A stretch of 64,000 bases of DNA from Cryptomeria japonica. Its lineage: Eukaryota > Streptophyta > Pinopsida > Cupressales > Cupressaceae. Under the pieces are notes generated by a model. That model saw nothing but the letters and a program-made list of their open reading frames with translations. It had not been told where the DNA came from and did no database searches. Numbering within the stretch: position 1 is the first letter of the stretch; every line of letters begins with the position of its first letter. Both the position numbers and the translations under genes were made by a program. The DNA lies in the NCBI RefSeq assembly GCF_030272615.1, contig NC_081409.1, forward strand, positions 473,984,573-474,048,572, written 5' to 3'. Positions 11,789 through 23,280 of this stretch are shown here, piece after piece.

Positions 11789-12567
11789 TGTATATGGTGA
11801 AAATGGATAACAACAATGATGAAAGACTAAATGAATTCAACCACAAAACCCTAGCCTAACAACAACAAAGATCCACCATAACATATGAAGATTACCTAAG
11901 ACAATGCAAATCAAATGAAATCACAAAGATTATACCATTACATGTCCAATAGGGTTTGAATCTTCATTCTTCCTATCTCCATTGATCTTCCTTGATATAT
12001 TTGCTCTCAGATTTTATGTGTACAAGAGCTCAACAAAGAATGGAAATGTGGTTGCAAGTAGGCTTGATTGCATATGCAAGTTCGAAAGCGTAGTCGGGGC
12101 TGAATGCATAGTGAGGGTTTGATAATGAAGGAAGCATCTCCTTATATAGAAGACACTATATGAAATGGATGGATAAGATTGAGAGGTGTAAAAGAGGTCG
12201 GCTATGATTAGAGGGTAGGTAGAGGAAATAAGAAAATAATAAGAGGGTAGGTAGTGTAGGAATTAAGAGATGAATGACATGTGTCATGGGTAGAAAAGGT
12301 TAATGAATTAATTAAATAAATAAAGATTTATTTAATTAATAGAAGAAGTGGGATAAATTAAATAAATAAAAGTATTTATTTAATTTAGGAAAAGGGTAAT
12401 TTAAATAAATAAATTTATTTATTTAAATGAGAAATAAGGCTAGAAGAGGATAAATGAATTAATTAAATAAATAAGGATTTATTTAATTAATAGAAGAATT
12501 AGGCTAAAGTAATTAAATAAATAAAGATATTTATTTAATTAGACATGGACAATTTTAGGTGTCTACA
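11789..12567 (-). repeat. 3' LTR of element A
   Basis: 779 bp, starting TGTATATGG on the plus strand and ending GTCTACA, so it begins TGTAGACACC in element sense. It nearly equals 22497-23275. The TATA box is at 12142-12148 (minus), and the five AT palindromes typical of the family lie at 12300-12540. Confidence 0.95.
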
Positions 12568-12581
12568 TTTTGCCCCTCTTT
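12568..12581 (-). other. polypurine tract of element A
   Basis: In element sense AAAGAGGGGCAAAA immediately before the 3' LTR, identical to the tracts of B (43169-43182) and C (59313-59326). It primes plus-strand DNA synthesis in this class of element. Confidence 0.9.
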
Positions 12582-12856
12582 GAGACAATGCAGCTTGTCG
12601 CGTTGTTTCAAATAAGATAATATGAACTGATACAAAGTTGCCCCAAGATGGAAATGATATGCCCCCTCAATAGATTGGATGAAAATGTCTGGAAAGATCG
12701 CAGACAATCTCTCGATAAGAAAGAAAGACTAGAATGGACTGACCGGATGGGATAAAGTGATCAGATAAACCACGAGGGAAATACATCCTCATTGTCATCC
12801 ACACATCCAAGAGATCAGAGTGCAGAGAGAGAATAGAGAAGCAGCAGTCAGCAGCG
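12582..12856 (+). other. upstream region of the antisense PMD gene in element A
   Basis: Homologous to B 42839-43168 reversed. The segment CAGATAAACCACGAGG (about 12763) corresponds to the TATA-containing promoter segment of B, but the TATA box itself is altered here. No other coding signal. Confidence 0.55.
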
Positions 12857-13028
12857 ATGGTATTGATGCATAGTTCCGATCGCGTTCACCAATTTCAGAG
12901 GCCAGCAGTTGCAGGAGAGTCAATAAGTACCCCAAATCCTCTTTGTACTTTGTCACATTAATTGTTGTCATAAATGCATGCTAGGTAGCGCCATAAATGC
13001 ATTCTAGAATATGTCAAACAAGGTAAAA

Positions 13029-13095
13029 AAAAATGTTGAGGTGCGTATGTGCAATATATAAGCGTGTTTATGTCAAAAATGTGCATTTATGTCCT
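13029..13095 (+). repeat. short remnant of the ~20-bp minisatellite in the PMD intron (A)
   Basis: Three adjacent units (AGGTGCGTATGTGC..., AAGCGTGTTTATGTC..., TGTGCATTTATGTC...), homologous to the longer intron array of B at 42395-42665. Confidence 0.6.
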
Positions 13096-13294
13096 CTAGG
13101 GCAAATTGGCAGTTTTGTGATGAACATATGATGTCGACTGGATAAGTTGTTGAGAGGATACACTCAAGTAGGTCCTCAAGGAAAACTAAAATTGCAAATA
13201 CAGCTAGGATTGACAATTCTGTGATAGAACATACGTTGCCAATTAGGAAACTACTTAAGAGGATACACTCAAGCAGAGGCCCTAGGATAAGATA

Positions 13295-13560
13295 GATCAA
13301 GGCACTTTGTGATGAACAGGGAGTACCAATAGGAGCAACACTTTGTGATGAACAGGGAGTGCAAATATGAGCAGCACTTTGTGATGAACAGGGAGTGCAA
13401 ATATGAGCAGTACTTTGTGATAAATAGGGAGTGCAAGACACATAGTACTTTGTGATGAACAGGGAATAGCACTAGGAGCAGAAGAAACACTTTGTGATGA
13501 ACAGTGAGTGTCACTAGGATAGATAGCAACACTTTGTGATGAACAGTGAGTGTCACTTTG
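13295..13560 (+). repeat. tandem array of ACTTTGTGATGAACAGGGAG units
   Basis: Seven units spaced about 28-46 bp apart, each with ACTTTGTGATGAACAG or a one- or two-base variant, followed by GGAGTGCAAATATGAGCAG-like filler. They lie in the intron just before PMD exon 2. The same array, fewer units, is in B (42080-42290) and a degenerate form (TTTATCACATGG) in C. Confidence 0.85.
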
Positions 13561-14020
13561 ACTGACATGATTGATTTGCTTGACTGTAGAAGTACTTACC
13601 TATGCTGGATTCATGGGAGAGATTCCCATCGACTCAGAGGTTACGACCAGAGCTGACATTCGAGGATAGGGCTGCCATTGAGGTTATGAGTCTGAGATAC
13701 ATTCTGTATGTGCCTAAGTTTCGGGCGAACATGGGGTTGCTGACTGCACTGGCTGAGAGGTGGCATTCTGAGACATGCACTTTTCATTTGCCGATGGGTG
13801 AGATGACAGTCACCTTAGAGGATGTGTACAGGATACCCTATGATCGAGATGGAGACAGGGAGGCCCTGAGATAAGTGTTTTAGGATCCAAGACTGGAGAT
13901 GAGGGTTGGACACGTGGCATGGGACACGATGACATAGACAGGATTGGCGCTAGCGGCGGTGCTGGTAGGAGTGATCAGTGGGTTCCTCTGTCTAGATAGG
14001 GCGACGTGAGGATTGGTTGT

Positions 14021-15628
14021 GTAGCCATATGTATTTTGACATCATTGTATCATGACACTTATGATTATATATATATGAGATGATTCATCTTTGCAGTAGC
14101 TATATGCATGTGTACCTATGTGATGTATGTTTCTATGTGATGCTTATGATATGGATGAAAATATGTACATGATGGAATGCCATATTTTTTATCTTTTATG
14201 TTTTAAATGTTATGCCCATGAAAATGTGAATGTATGAAATGCAGATGAATATGATAATGCAAATGTAAAATGTGCTAATATGTGTTGTGTGCAGGATGTG
14301 ATGCAATTGTGATATCTATATGTATGTATGAAATGCTTAATATGTGGTAATATAGGTGCAACTACATGAAATGCAAATATTTTTGGTATGTCTTTATACT
14401 CAGTCATGTGATAGTTAGCTACATAGACTCGAGAAGGACAATGGAATTCAGTCAAGAAAGGGGGCTGGAAGATAGAATATATGAAAGTGAAAAGAGCTTC
14501 TTGTGCGTTATCATCATTGAGCTTTATTATGGCAAGTAGGTTATGACAATCAAGGCATATGTTCGACCCAGAAAGTCATTGTACCCCATTGCATGGAGAT
14601 AAGACAGTCTCAAACAAGGAATGCCCCAGTTCATACTAGACTCTCAGTGTCCTCATGTCCTTGGACAAGTCGTAGCATTACTAAGAGACAATCCACAGAC
14701 AGCAAAGAAAAATAGGTAACGATACCCCATCCTCGCCTTTCTAGTCAAAGACATCCTAGAGATAGAATCTCTAGTCAGAGACATCCTGGAAAAGCTAAAA
14801 GACATGTCACCAAAAGATAAAATCAAAATAACACCAAGACTCGACACCAACATCCACTGTAGTCCTCAAAGTTTAGTGTCTCTTGTCACTTGTATAAGTC
14901 TTATTTGATCATGGTCACAATGTTTACTTTCACAAAAAGGATAGATAGCACTGAACCATAATGTTGTCTGAGTCTGTTGAAAGATTTGATTTGTTGAAGC
15001 CCATTGTTGCTATTGTGCATCATCTGAAACTGACTGAATCCATGAAACTGATACTTTCTTGCGAAGAAGACAGAACTTTATTGCAGATTTGCGATGCAAA
15101 TGTTTCTTTATTGTGGATTGTGTGCCGATAGACTGAAGAAAATTTGGAAGAAACTGTGCTCCTCGAAACATGTGATGCTCTCAGTTCCACACCCATCACT
15201 AGACGTAGGATTTGCCTTAGCCACAGATAGGAGCTGATTTATTATGGATGGAAAGGGGTGAAAAGGGAGGTTTATTATGAATGGCTAACCAATCTTAAGT
15301 AGATCAATAACAAGCCATGATGGGAATGGGTAAGTTTGTTATGAATGAATAGGTCGTGAGTGTGTGCAAAGTGAAGTGATGAAAGAGAATCCTGAAGGAG
15401 GGAGGAGCAATGTCTCTACACATGGCATTGGTGACCCAGTTTTCACCATGGTACTTGCCCAAGGCGCCACCGAAGTGGTTTTCACTGTTGGACAAAAAAA
15501 AATTCTTTACTTTTTCAATTTTTTTGTGTCACAAGGCGCCTGTTTGCCAGGTTTTCACCAAGTAATGATTTTTTATTTATTTTATTTATTTATTTTTTTG
15601 TATTTTTGAATTAGGATACTCTAAAGAG
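14021..15628. other. element A 3' non-coding region between integrase tail and PMD
   Basis: Homologous to B 38399-40022. It contains a stretch rich in ATGTGATGC/ATGAAATGC (14040-14460), a segment homologous to the other two elements around 14500-15250, and near 15470-15570 repeated GGTTTTCACC / AAGGCGCC motifs with A/T tracts. No coding region supported. Confidence 0.6.
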
Positions 15629-17365
15629 CTATGTGTAAAACCTATGAAGGTGCATGTCGTTGATAGGATCCTCCAAAGGTTTGCCATCTGGATTTGAAAG
15701 CTGATATGCATCGGATCCATAGACTGTCATGATGATGTAAGGACCAAGCCAATTTGGTTCGAAATTGCCCTTCTTCTCTCTGTCCTGCTGATTTTTAGGA
15801 TGTTCTTTGAGAATTAAGTCACCCATCTCAAATGTGTGAGGCTTGACTTTATGATTGTAGCCGTGATGTTCCTTGACTGAATGATGTGTAGCTCGAGTGA
15901 CTGTCTTCCTTGATAAAGGAATTGAGATAGAATTACTAATGTGTAGACTACACAGTCCTGTATGCGTGTCACCTGAAGAAGTTTGGGTACCCCTGATAAC
16001 AAAGTCCTTCGAGGAAGCTCCATTAAAGGTCCCTGATGTATCGCCAGAAGGGAAAGGATGTGTGGAACAAGTGGATGAGTGATGGAGGTTTATGATTGTG
16101 AAAAGAAGTGAAAGTAGGATAGCATGATGGAGACTTAGGATCAACAAGTATGCTTTTTGACTTGAAATTTTAGAACTTTTGCCCCCAGTTATTTTGATAT
16201 CAGGGGAGATCAACTCTTGTTCTTTTTGCTTCATAGGAGTTTTATCCTTGACCTTGATTTTTGCAGAGTCCAATAGCTTTTGATTTTGATTTGGACTAAA
16301 GGACTTCTCTTTAGTTTTGACTTTTAGATTTTTCTTTTCAAAGCTTGATTTTTCATCCCCAATTAGTAAGGGCTTTTGTGATTCTTGTTGATCCAAGTCT
16401 GGGAGAGAAGTGGAAATGGAAGGAGTGGATGAAATGGTAAGGCTATGTGAGTTATCAAGAGGGTTGGTGATACACTCAATAGATTCTTCACTGGAACCAC
16501 TCTTAGGACTATTGATATCAAGGGATGCTTGCACCGCTAGAGGAGATTTGCATTCAAACTTAGTAGCCACAACACTAGGTGGTTCACACCCAATTCCTTG
16601 GCACTGCCAATTGTTGATAGATTGTTCCTGTCGACAAAATGTGTTAGGAGATAGTGGGAGTTGATCAACATGAAAGATATACTCACCACATCCCATGTCT
16701 TTAATCTTGAACTTTTCTTTTATCTCTGCTTGTTTTGATGTAGAAGCTTTCAATGATTCTAGATCCACATATGCTGATGAAGGAATAGCTTCTTGATTGA
16801 TTGGGATTGTTATTTCTGATCTAGGTTGTAGATTGTTGCAATATATGAATGGATTTGGGTCAGCTTTGACGGTCACTTCAACTCCATTGTGAGGAAACTT
16901 AATGCATTGGTGATATGTAGATGGGACTGCCCTCATTTCATGAATCCAAGGATGTCCTAAAAGTATGTTGTATGTGAGATCTAAATCAAGGACTTGACAA
17001 ACCACATCCTTTGTAACTGGCCCAACTCTGAGAGGTAAAATGACCGTGCCCTTGGATGAACGTTCTTCATCATCATATGCTTTGATGGTAATTTTGTTTG
17101 TAGAATTCACAGCTTTATCAGAATATCCCAATTGTTTAATAGTGCTCAATGTGCAAATGTTTAGACCCACTCCTCCATCTATCAGGACTCGTTTTATTAG
17201 ATGTTTGTGTATGAAGGCTTCGATGTGTAAAGGTGCATTATGTGGTTGACTCACAGAGGCGTCATCAGCTTCTGTGAATGTAAGGGATTGTGGAATGGAA
17301 AGGTATCCCACCATGGCTTGAAACTGGTCCACGTTCAAATTAGTGGGGACAGCAGTTTCTCTCAA
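15629..17365 (-). pseudogene. element A pol remnant: protease fused to unknown segment and integrase C-terminal tail
   Basis: An uninterrupted 578-codon frame. Residues about 45-190 are an aspartic protease-like domain (LIDGGVGLNIC in place of the usual DTG/DSG, then NILLGHPWI), nearly identical to B 33290-33710. Residues about 195-240 match only part of the post-protease region. Residues about 240-505 have no counterpart in B or C; they are Ser/Lys-rich with a hydrophobic stretch (AYLLILSLHHAILLSLLF). The last ~75 residues match the integrase C-terminal tail (NHKVKPHTFEMGDLI, PNWLGPYII, HLHRFYT). G-patch, RT, RNase H domains and integrase core are absent. The open frame is striking in an otherwise broken family. 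Confidence 0.8.
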
Positions 17366-17799
17366 GATTTTGTCAAGAATGGCTTTATGTACGGGGGATA
17401 TGCGTAAGAGCTCAAGGATTGAGATAAGCGCGGGTGTCTTCCCTAACTGTTCGACAAGGTCATACTCAGGTTTGGTTGATGAGGAAGCTGTGTTTTTAGC
17501 TGGAGCACTTGCAAAGTGAATTTACCTCGACGAGTTGTAACATGACATTCAGAAGTAGGTTCAGAAGAAGATCCAATTCTTTTCAAGATGATCTTGGGTC
17601 TTTGGGTAGAATTCTCAGGTGTTTTATCCTTGATGATAATGGTAGAGACATAATTTCCATTTAAATGTGATTGATAGTTGAATCATAGTTATAAGATGTT
17701 CTTGTATAGTTGGTTTGGTCATCTGTGGCTTTAGCTTTTCCCTTGTCATGTTTTGGGAATGGTTCCTTACATCTCATGTTCTTGATTGGATAACTGCCC
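17366..17799 (-). pseudogene. element A gag-protease linker, frameshifted
   Basis: Homologous to B 32845-33290 (KDKTPENSTQRPK, TTRRGKFTLQ, EQLGKTPALISIL in B) but interrupted here by frameshifts and stops. It joins the gag zinc-finger part to the protease frame. Confidence 0.65.
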
Positions 17800-19747
17800 T
17801 TAAATCTTAATGTCACCTCTATCAATAAGATCTTGTATGATGTTCTTTAGTCGATGGCAATTTCCTGTCTTATGACCTTTGCTCTTATGAAATTCACAAT
17901 ACTCATCATCATTCCACCAATTTGGTTTAACCTTTGGCTCATATGGAGGCAGATCTGGAATCGTTATTATTTTGTTTGCCACTAGCTTCTTGAAAACTGA
18001 CTCAAGTGGTTCTCCCAATGGGGTGTACTTCCTTCATGATCTGGAAGTTGTTTGAGTATTCACCTGATTGTTTGTAGAGCTTGATCCTGAAAAAATGATT
18101 TTGGGCCGCACTGTATTGGCATCAACAACACCATCATTGACTGTGTTCTTGTTTTTGTTCCAAAATCTTGGCTTATCTTTTCCTTTATAGTCATCTTTGT
18201 TTTCCTTGAATATCTTAATGACTCCTTGTTCAATTAGGACCTTCTCTGTTGCTAATCCTTTTTCAATGACGTCCTTGAAGGTGGACAAACAAGCTTTTCT
18301 TAGGTCATAACCAATGTCCTTGTTAACATTCTGGGTGAACATTTCTACCATTTGTTTTTGTGGAATTTCACAAGAGCATCTGTTGGCTAGATTTCTCCAT
18401 CTTTGTAAAAATGATGAAAAAGATTCTCCATCCTTTTGTTTGGTGTTGCACAAAGTGGTGACTGATATGTTTGTCTCTATGTTGTATGAGAAATGTTGGA
18501 TAAATGCCTCAGCTAAGTCACCCCATGACTTAATACCAGGTGGAAGTTGGGAGAACCATTCCATAGCTTGATCACCTAAGCTTTGTGGGAATAATCTCAT
18601 CAAATATGTCTCTTCTGCTGCTACCTCAATGCAAGTTGTGAAAAATTGTCTTATGTGTGCCTTAGGATCCCCTTTTCCTCTATACTTATCAAACTTAGGT
18701 GTCACAAAATGTGTAGGAAAAGGAGGCATTGGAATGCTCTTGTCAGATGGATAAAGACATGTCTCTCATTGTGTATGTTGGCTTCAGTGTATTTATGTCC
18801 TCCATTTTCTTTTGTAAGTCCCTGATTTGTTGCTCCAAATTGTTCTTCGGTGGAGACCGACTTCTTGGACCATACCCCATGCCTAAACCACTAGGTGGAG
18901 GAGGACCATGTTGCATATATGGATGATATTGATCATACACATGTTCATATGGAGGAGGTCTATAATGATGCTGTGTATATGGACCACTTGGTATATAGTC
19001 ATGTTGAGGAATGGAATATCTATTGTGTCCATGTATACCATACTCTATAGGAATGTCATGAGTTTGTTCTAGTGTGTTGCCCCCAAATTTGACGCAGGGT
19101 TTCCTTGTGTCCAAATTTTGAGCATGCCTTTGAATATCCAATTGCTTTGGTGGTTGATCCTTAGCATTGGTATGTGATTGAGCATATTTTTCTGCATAAG
19201 ACTTCCATAATGGTCTGCGAAGGTGAGTATCATATGCTTGACCACATGTGTATGGGACCTCAGGTTTTTGAAACAAAGATGATGGTGATTCAAGCACAAG
19301 ATGTGGTCCTCTATTGCTTCCACTATTAGGCCTCTTTTGATCCATGTTGGAGTGAGTTTGTTGCAAAGGTCGATTTTCCATTATTTGAGACATGTCAAAA
19401 TCATGAGGTATCTTGGCTCCACTTTGTGTCATCACTTGTAAGAAATATTGTCTATCCCTCCTCATTATTTCCTCAACCAATCTATTGAAATGGGGATTCA
19501 TAATAGTGTCTTCCACTTCTGCTGAATGTATGGAGAAGTTGTCCATATTGTCATTGAGTGTATCATTGTTGTTTGTAGTGTCCATGTTCTCAACATTTGG
19601 AATGTTTCTATAGGCATCCATGTCAGGTAATGTAGTATGATCATAATTGAAAAAGACATCATTGTCATACTCATAAGAACTCATGTTTGTGGACTCTTGA
19701 GCCTCTTTAGTTTCTCTCCTAGATTTTTGGGAACGAGTTTCAACCAT
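17800..19747 (-). pseudogene. gag of element A
   Basis: Starts at ATG 19747 (MVETRSQKSRRE). Residues 1-330 are an acidic, then Tyr/Pro/His-rich N-terminal region. The retrotransposon-gag capsid domain follows (18034-18729: LMRLFPQSLGDQAMEWF, GESFSSFLQRWRNLANRC). The end has a C-X2-H-X4-H-X4-C finger (CEFHKSKGHKTGNC, about 17850-17895), typical of Tat-lineage gag. Breaks: a one-base frameshift near 18740, CGA to TGA at about 18034, and a stop after GDIKI at 17800. Gag packages the genomic RNA. This copy is close to intact, consistent with recent movement. Confidence 0.9.
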
Positions 19748-20224
19748 GAACTAGGTCTTGACCAAGATGTGAGACTAGATGAAAATGGAAAGAGTATGGA
19801 AGACCAAGAGTTGAATGGAATGTAAATGAATCTGAGGTTTACTTGCAATGTCCAAAGTGTAAGACTAAGTATGTATGTAGTAGAGTAGGTGTGGCTTCCA
19901 AAGAGATGATAGTTTCTCTTGATGAGGTAAGTTGACCTTGACTCTAAGTAAGACCAAATGAGACCCAAAGGTGATAGACCTTGATGAGGGACCACTTAGC
20001 AAAATGTTGTTGTATGTAGTTTGTTGACAAAGTATGATGAGAACAAGCAAGTGACCTTTTGACTCAGGTTTAGACAAATGTGAATGTAATGTAAGGTGTA
20101 AAGCAATGATGGACTTTGTGAGACCCAAAGATAGGATGAATGCTAGATGAAAATCTAGAGAAATAACTTAGGAAGCTCAAGAATTCTGAAACTGACTGTT
20201 CTTGTTTGCTGAATTATGAAAGTT

Positions 20225-20405
20225 TTCAATTCTGAACACAGACGTATCTGTATACTTCACAGACGTGCTTAAAGGACACATACGCTATTCTATCAGACAT
20301 AGACGCACTTAAATGACACAAACGTGATTCTACCATACACAGACGCGTTTCTGAGATGCTGCAATGTTGCTCAAAAGACACGGACGCGTTTCTACAAACT
20401 TTGTG
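20225..20405 (-). repeat. ~20-bp minisatellite array in the gag leader of element A
   Basis: In element sense, units of about 20 bp around ACGCGTYTGTGTC (on the plus strand CACAGACGCGT, CACAGACGTGCTT, CACAAACGTG). Seven to eight degenerate units. It is the counterpart of B 30255-30440 and resembles the PMD-intron array of B. Confidence 0.75.
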
Positions 20406-20639
20406 TAATTTTTCCAATCTGTGAAGTTGCTTGTTGTGACCAAATCTGAATGTTTAACTATTTTTCATGACAAGAGGACACAATGTTGATGAGGACTCAA
20501 TGTATGCAAGTGTTTAGATTCCAAAATGACTCAAAGACAAGTGTGTTGTTTGATGTAAAATTGTTTTGCATACACTTGAAGACACAAAAGACACAATGTT
20601 TTGATGTTTGGTCTTGAATGTTTGATTGTTCAAAATAAG

Positions 20640-21200
20640 TCAAGCACAATTCTTATGGCTGGCCAGGACAATAGTTGTTGATCCCACATGGAGTTTCCCC
20701 CGAGGATACGCTATTCAGAGCGGATACTTAGATGCTTGACCCCACTGGCTCCACCCTCGACACTCACTTCTTGGGGTAGCCAAGCATCAGTCCCCACGAA
20801 AACTCTCCGTAGCGAACTTTGTATCTCTACTAAGAACCGTATGTGTGTGGGCCGCTACCAGAGGTCTAACCTCCTGCCCCAACAACTAGAAGGATTTTGA
20901 CTTCTAAAACAAAAAGGTGCTCGTAAGGGCATCCGCTTGTGTGGCCATACATGCGGCACTTTCATCTTTGTAAATACAGAAGGCTCCCAGCCGATAGGGG
21001 TTACGCCCTACAAATGATCAAATAAATTTGATCAAACGGGTTTATGGGGAGACATAGTGTCGGTATGAACTGATCAGCACACGTTATCCATAGTTTTCAC
21101 CATGAATACAGTTGTTTATAGTGGTTCGGAAGAGGATGGCTTTTCCTCGCTACCACTTGGGTCGTTCTCTCCTCACTAGTAGTCCTAATGACCACATGGG
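20640..21200 (-). other. conserved GC-richer leader block with hairpin (A)
   Basis: Highly similar to B 29460-30010 and weakly to C 23390-23600. It contains GAGGTCTAACCTC at 20861-20873 (5-bp stem, 3-nt loop), next to GCCGCTACC. Possible RNA-structure signal such as packaging or translation; the function is inference. Confidence 0.5.
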
Positions 21201-21479
21201 GAGACAGACCCTCTAAAGATGAAACAAAAAGAGCCTATTGCTCAAGACACAAAAAATAATGGTTCAATTTTAGTGCACCAATTGAAGTGTTTGATAATCT
21301 ATAAAAACAAGACACACAATAAAGATCAAAAGAAAATCCTTGTCAAGGTTCTGCAACAAAGATTTTTTAGTAGTTTAGATTGTTTCAAATGATCACCCCT
21401 TCCTGCAAGCACACAAGTTAGGTAAATTTTAGATCCAAAAGACTTTGTGAAATAGGGGCCTTCAACAATGTGTTTTGTT

Positions 21480-22345
21480 GACCAATTCAAATATCTGATT
21501 CATCATTAAAAAAATCCACCTGTAAAATTTCAAGAGATTTCCAGAAATGTAAGAAAATCCAAAAAAATTGTTAATTTGCTCCAAAAATTAATTTTTTATG
21601 AAAAATCATAAAAAATTCATATAAAATGCAAAATTGATCCAAAAAATCTGAAATTTTTATTGGAGAGTCCTACTGGTCTTTCAAACTTGCATAAAAAAAT
21701 TTTTGCAACAAATCTAAGCAATTTGTGAGATATGAGTAAAATAATGCAAAACCCTAATTTTCAAAGATCCGATTTTTGAGGAATGATTTTGAATCAAATT
21801 TAAAATCACAAAGAACATATCCTATGTATAATTATGAGAGTTTTCCAAAAATGTAAGAAAATCCGACAAATTCGCTAATTTGCTCTCAAAATTAATTTTT
21901 TATGAAAAATCATAACAAATTCATATAAAATGACAATTTGATCCAAAAAATCTAAATTTTTTATTGAACACTACTGATAATTTTCTTGACCAGCATAAAA
22001 TATTTGATGCCCAAATTCAAAGCCGTTTGTGAGATCTGATCAAAATAATGAAAAACCCTAATTTTTAAAAATCCAATTTTTTAGGAAATATTTTGCATCC
22101 AAATTAAAATCACAAAGAACATATCTTGTGTATAATTATGAGATATTTCCAAAAATGTAAGAAAATCTAAAACATTCTCTCATTTGCTCTCAAAATTAAT
22201 TTTTTATGAAAAATCATAAAAAATTCATCGAAAATGAAAATGTGATCCAAAAATTTTTAATTTTGGATTGAGAGCTTTTGATACTGTCTTTAACCTGCAA
22301 ATAAAATTTGGTGCAAAAATTCTTAGCCGTTTGTGAGATATGATT
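21480..22345 (-). repeat. three ~305-bp tandem units in leader of A
   Basis: The phrase GTTTGTGAGATATGA or a variant recurs at about 21724, 22026 and 22330, each in a similar AT-rich context with AATTTTTTATGAAAAATCATAA and CCTAATTTTCAAA. The same triplicate is in B (28330-29190) and absent from C. Confidence 0.8.
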
Positions 22346-22474
22346 GAATCTCTCCAAGATCTTGATTTTGTGTCCAAAACCCTAGCTGCACAAGGTTATT
22401 CTCCAAATTGTTTTACAAAACAGCAATATAGGGTTAGAAAAATCTGCAAAAAACACAGATCTAACAAAAATCCA

Positions 22475-22496
22475 TGTCCCACGGGGCATGCCAAAA
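22475..22496 (-). other. primer-binding region of element A
   Basis: In element sense, TTTTGGCATGCCCCGTGGGA directly follows the 5' LTR. B and C have equivalent sequences (TTTTGGCACGCACGGTGGGA, TTTTGGCACATCTGGTGGGA). Position and conservation indicate the PBS; I do not assign the tRNA. Confidence 0.7.
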
Positions 22497-23275
22497 TGTA
22501 TATGGTAAAAATGGATAACAACAATGATGAAAGACTAAATGAATTCAACCACAAAACCCTAGCCTAACAACAACAAAGATCCACCATAACATATGAAGAT
22601 TACCTAAGACAATGCAAATCAAATGAAATCACAAAGATTATACCATCACATATCCAATAGGGTTTGAATCTTCATTCTTCCTATCTCCATTGATCTTGCT
22701 TGATATATTTGCTCTCAGATTTTATGTGCACAAGAGCTCAACAAAGAACGGAAATGTGGTTGCAAGTAGGCTTGATTGCATATGCAAGCTCGAAAGCGTA
22801 GTCGGGGCTGAATGCATAGTGAGGGTTTGATAATGAAGGAAATATCTTCTTATATAGAAGACACTATATGAAATGGATGGATAAGATTGAGAGGTGTAAA
22901 AGAGGTCGGCTATGATTAGAGGGTAGGTAGAGGAAATAAGAAAATAATAAGAGGGTAGGTAGTGTAGGAATTAAGAGATGAATAACATGTGTCATGGGTA
23001 GAAAAGGTTAATGAATTAATTAAATAAATAAAGATTTATTTAATTAATAGAAGAAGTGGGATCAATTAAATAAATAAAAGTATTTATTTAATTTAGGAAA
23101 AGGGTAATTTAAATAAATAAATGTATTTATTTAAATGAGAAATAAGGCTAGAAGAGGATAAATGAATTAATTAAATAAATAAGGATTTATTTAATTAATA
23201 AAAGAATTAGGCTAAAGTAATTAAATAAATAAAGATATTTATTTAATTAGACATGGACAATTTTAGGTGTCTACA
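22497..23275 (-). repeat. 5' LTR of element A
   Basis: 779 bp, about 98 percent identical to 11789-12567; 11 of the 14 differences I counted are transitions. TATA box at 22850-22856 (minus). Flanked by the ATACC duplication. Confidence 0.95.
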
Positions 23276-23280
23276 ATACC
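23276..23280 (+). repeat. target-site duplication of element A, right (ATACC)
   Basis: Matches 11784-11788. Confidence 0.9.

Larger units (their letters stand above)
12857..14020 (+). pseudogene. antisense plant mobile domain (PMD) gene of element A, truncated
   Basis: Runs opposite to element A. The proposed exon 1 is 12857-12922 (22 codons, MVLMHSSDRV...), homologous to exon 1 in B and C. The donor reads ATAAGT instead of GTAAGT, so it is lost. The intron (12923-13589, 667 bp) ends in CTGTAG. Exon 2 starts at 13590 and carries the PMD N-terminal half, with motifs FPSTQRLRPEL, RWHSETCTFHLP and GEMTVTLEDVY. Stops appear after about residue 90 of exon 2. At 14020/14021 the sequence jumps to what corresponds to B position ~40022, removing about 1.57 kb with the rest of the PMD, coiled coil and tail. 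PMD proteins of the MAIN/MAIL type are nuclear; the role in the element is unknown. Confidence 0.8.
19748..22474 (-). other. long non-coding leader of element A
   Basis: About 2.7 kb between PBS and gag, collinear with the B leader. In element order it holds three ~305-bp tandem units (22345-21480), a GC-richer conserved block (about 21200-20640), a minisatellite array (20405-20225) and a C/T-rich segment before gag. Open frames occur but follow nucleotide conservation only. Confidence 0.8.
11789..23275 (-). mobile_element. non-autonomous Tat-like retrotransposon A
   Basis: An 11,487-bp element on the minus strand with two 779-bp LTRs, PBS-like site, polypurine tract, 5-bp target duplication, leader, gag, a protease-to-integrase-tail fusion and a truncated antisense PMD gene. 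It lacks RT, both RNase H domains and the integrase core. The LTRs differ at about 14 positions (1.8 percent), mostly transitions, making it the youngest insertion here. Since it lacks replication enzymes it was presumably moved in trans by a relative such as B (inference). Confidence 0.92.

Noticed and set aside
13295-13560. Regularly spaced repeats resembling a CRISPR array
   Set aside because: Units vary, spacers are repetitive themselves, the context is a plant retrotransposon intron, and no cas genes are present.
13073-13568. Minus-strand open frames across the GTGATGAACAG array in A
   Set aside because: They arise from translating a tandem repeat whose unit length keeps the frame open; no match in B or C.
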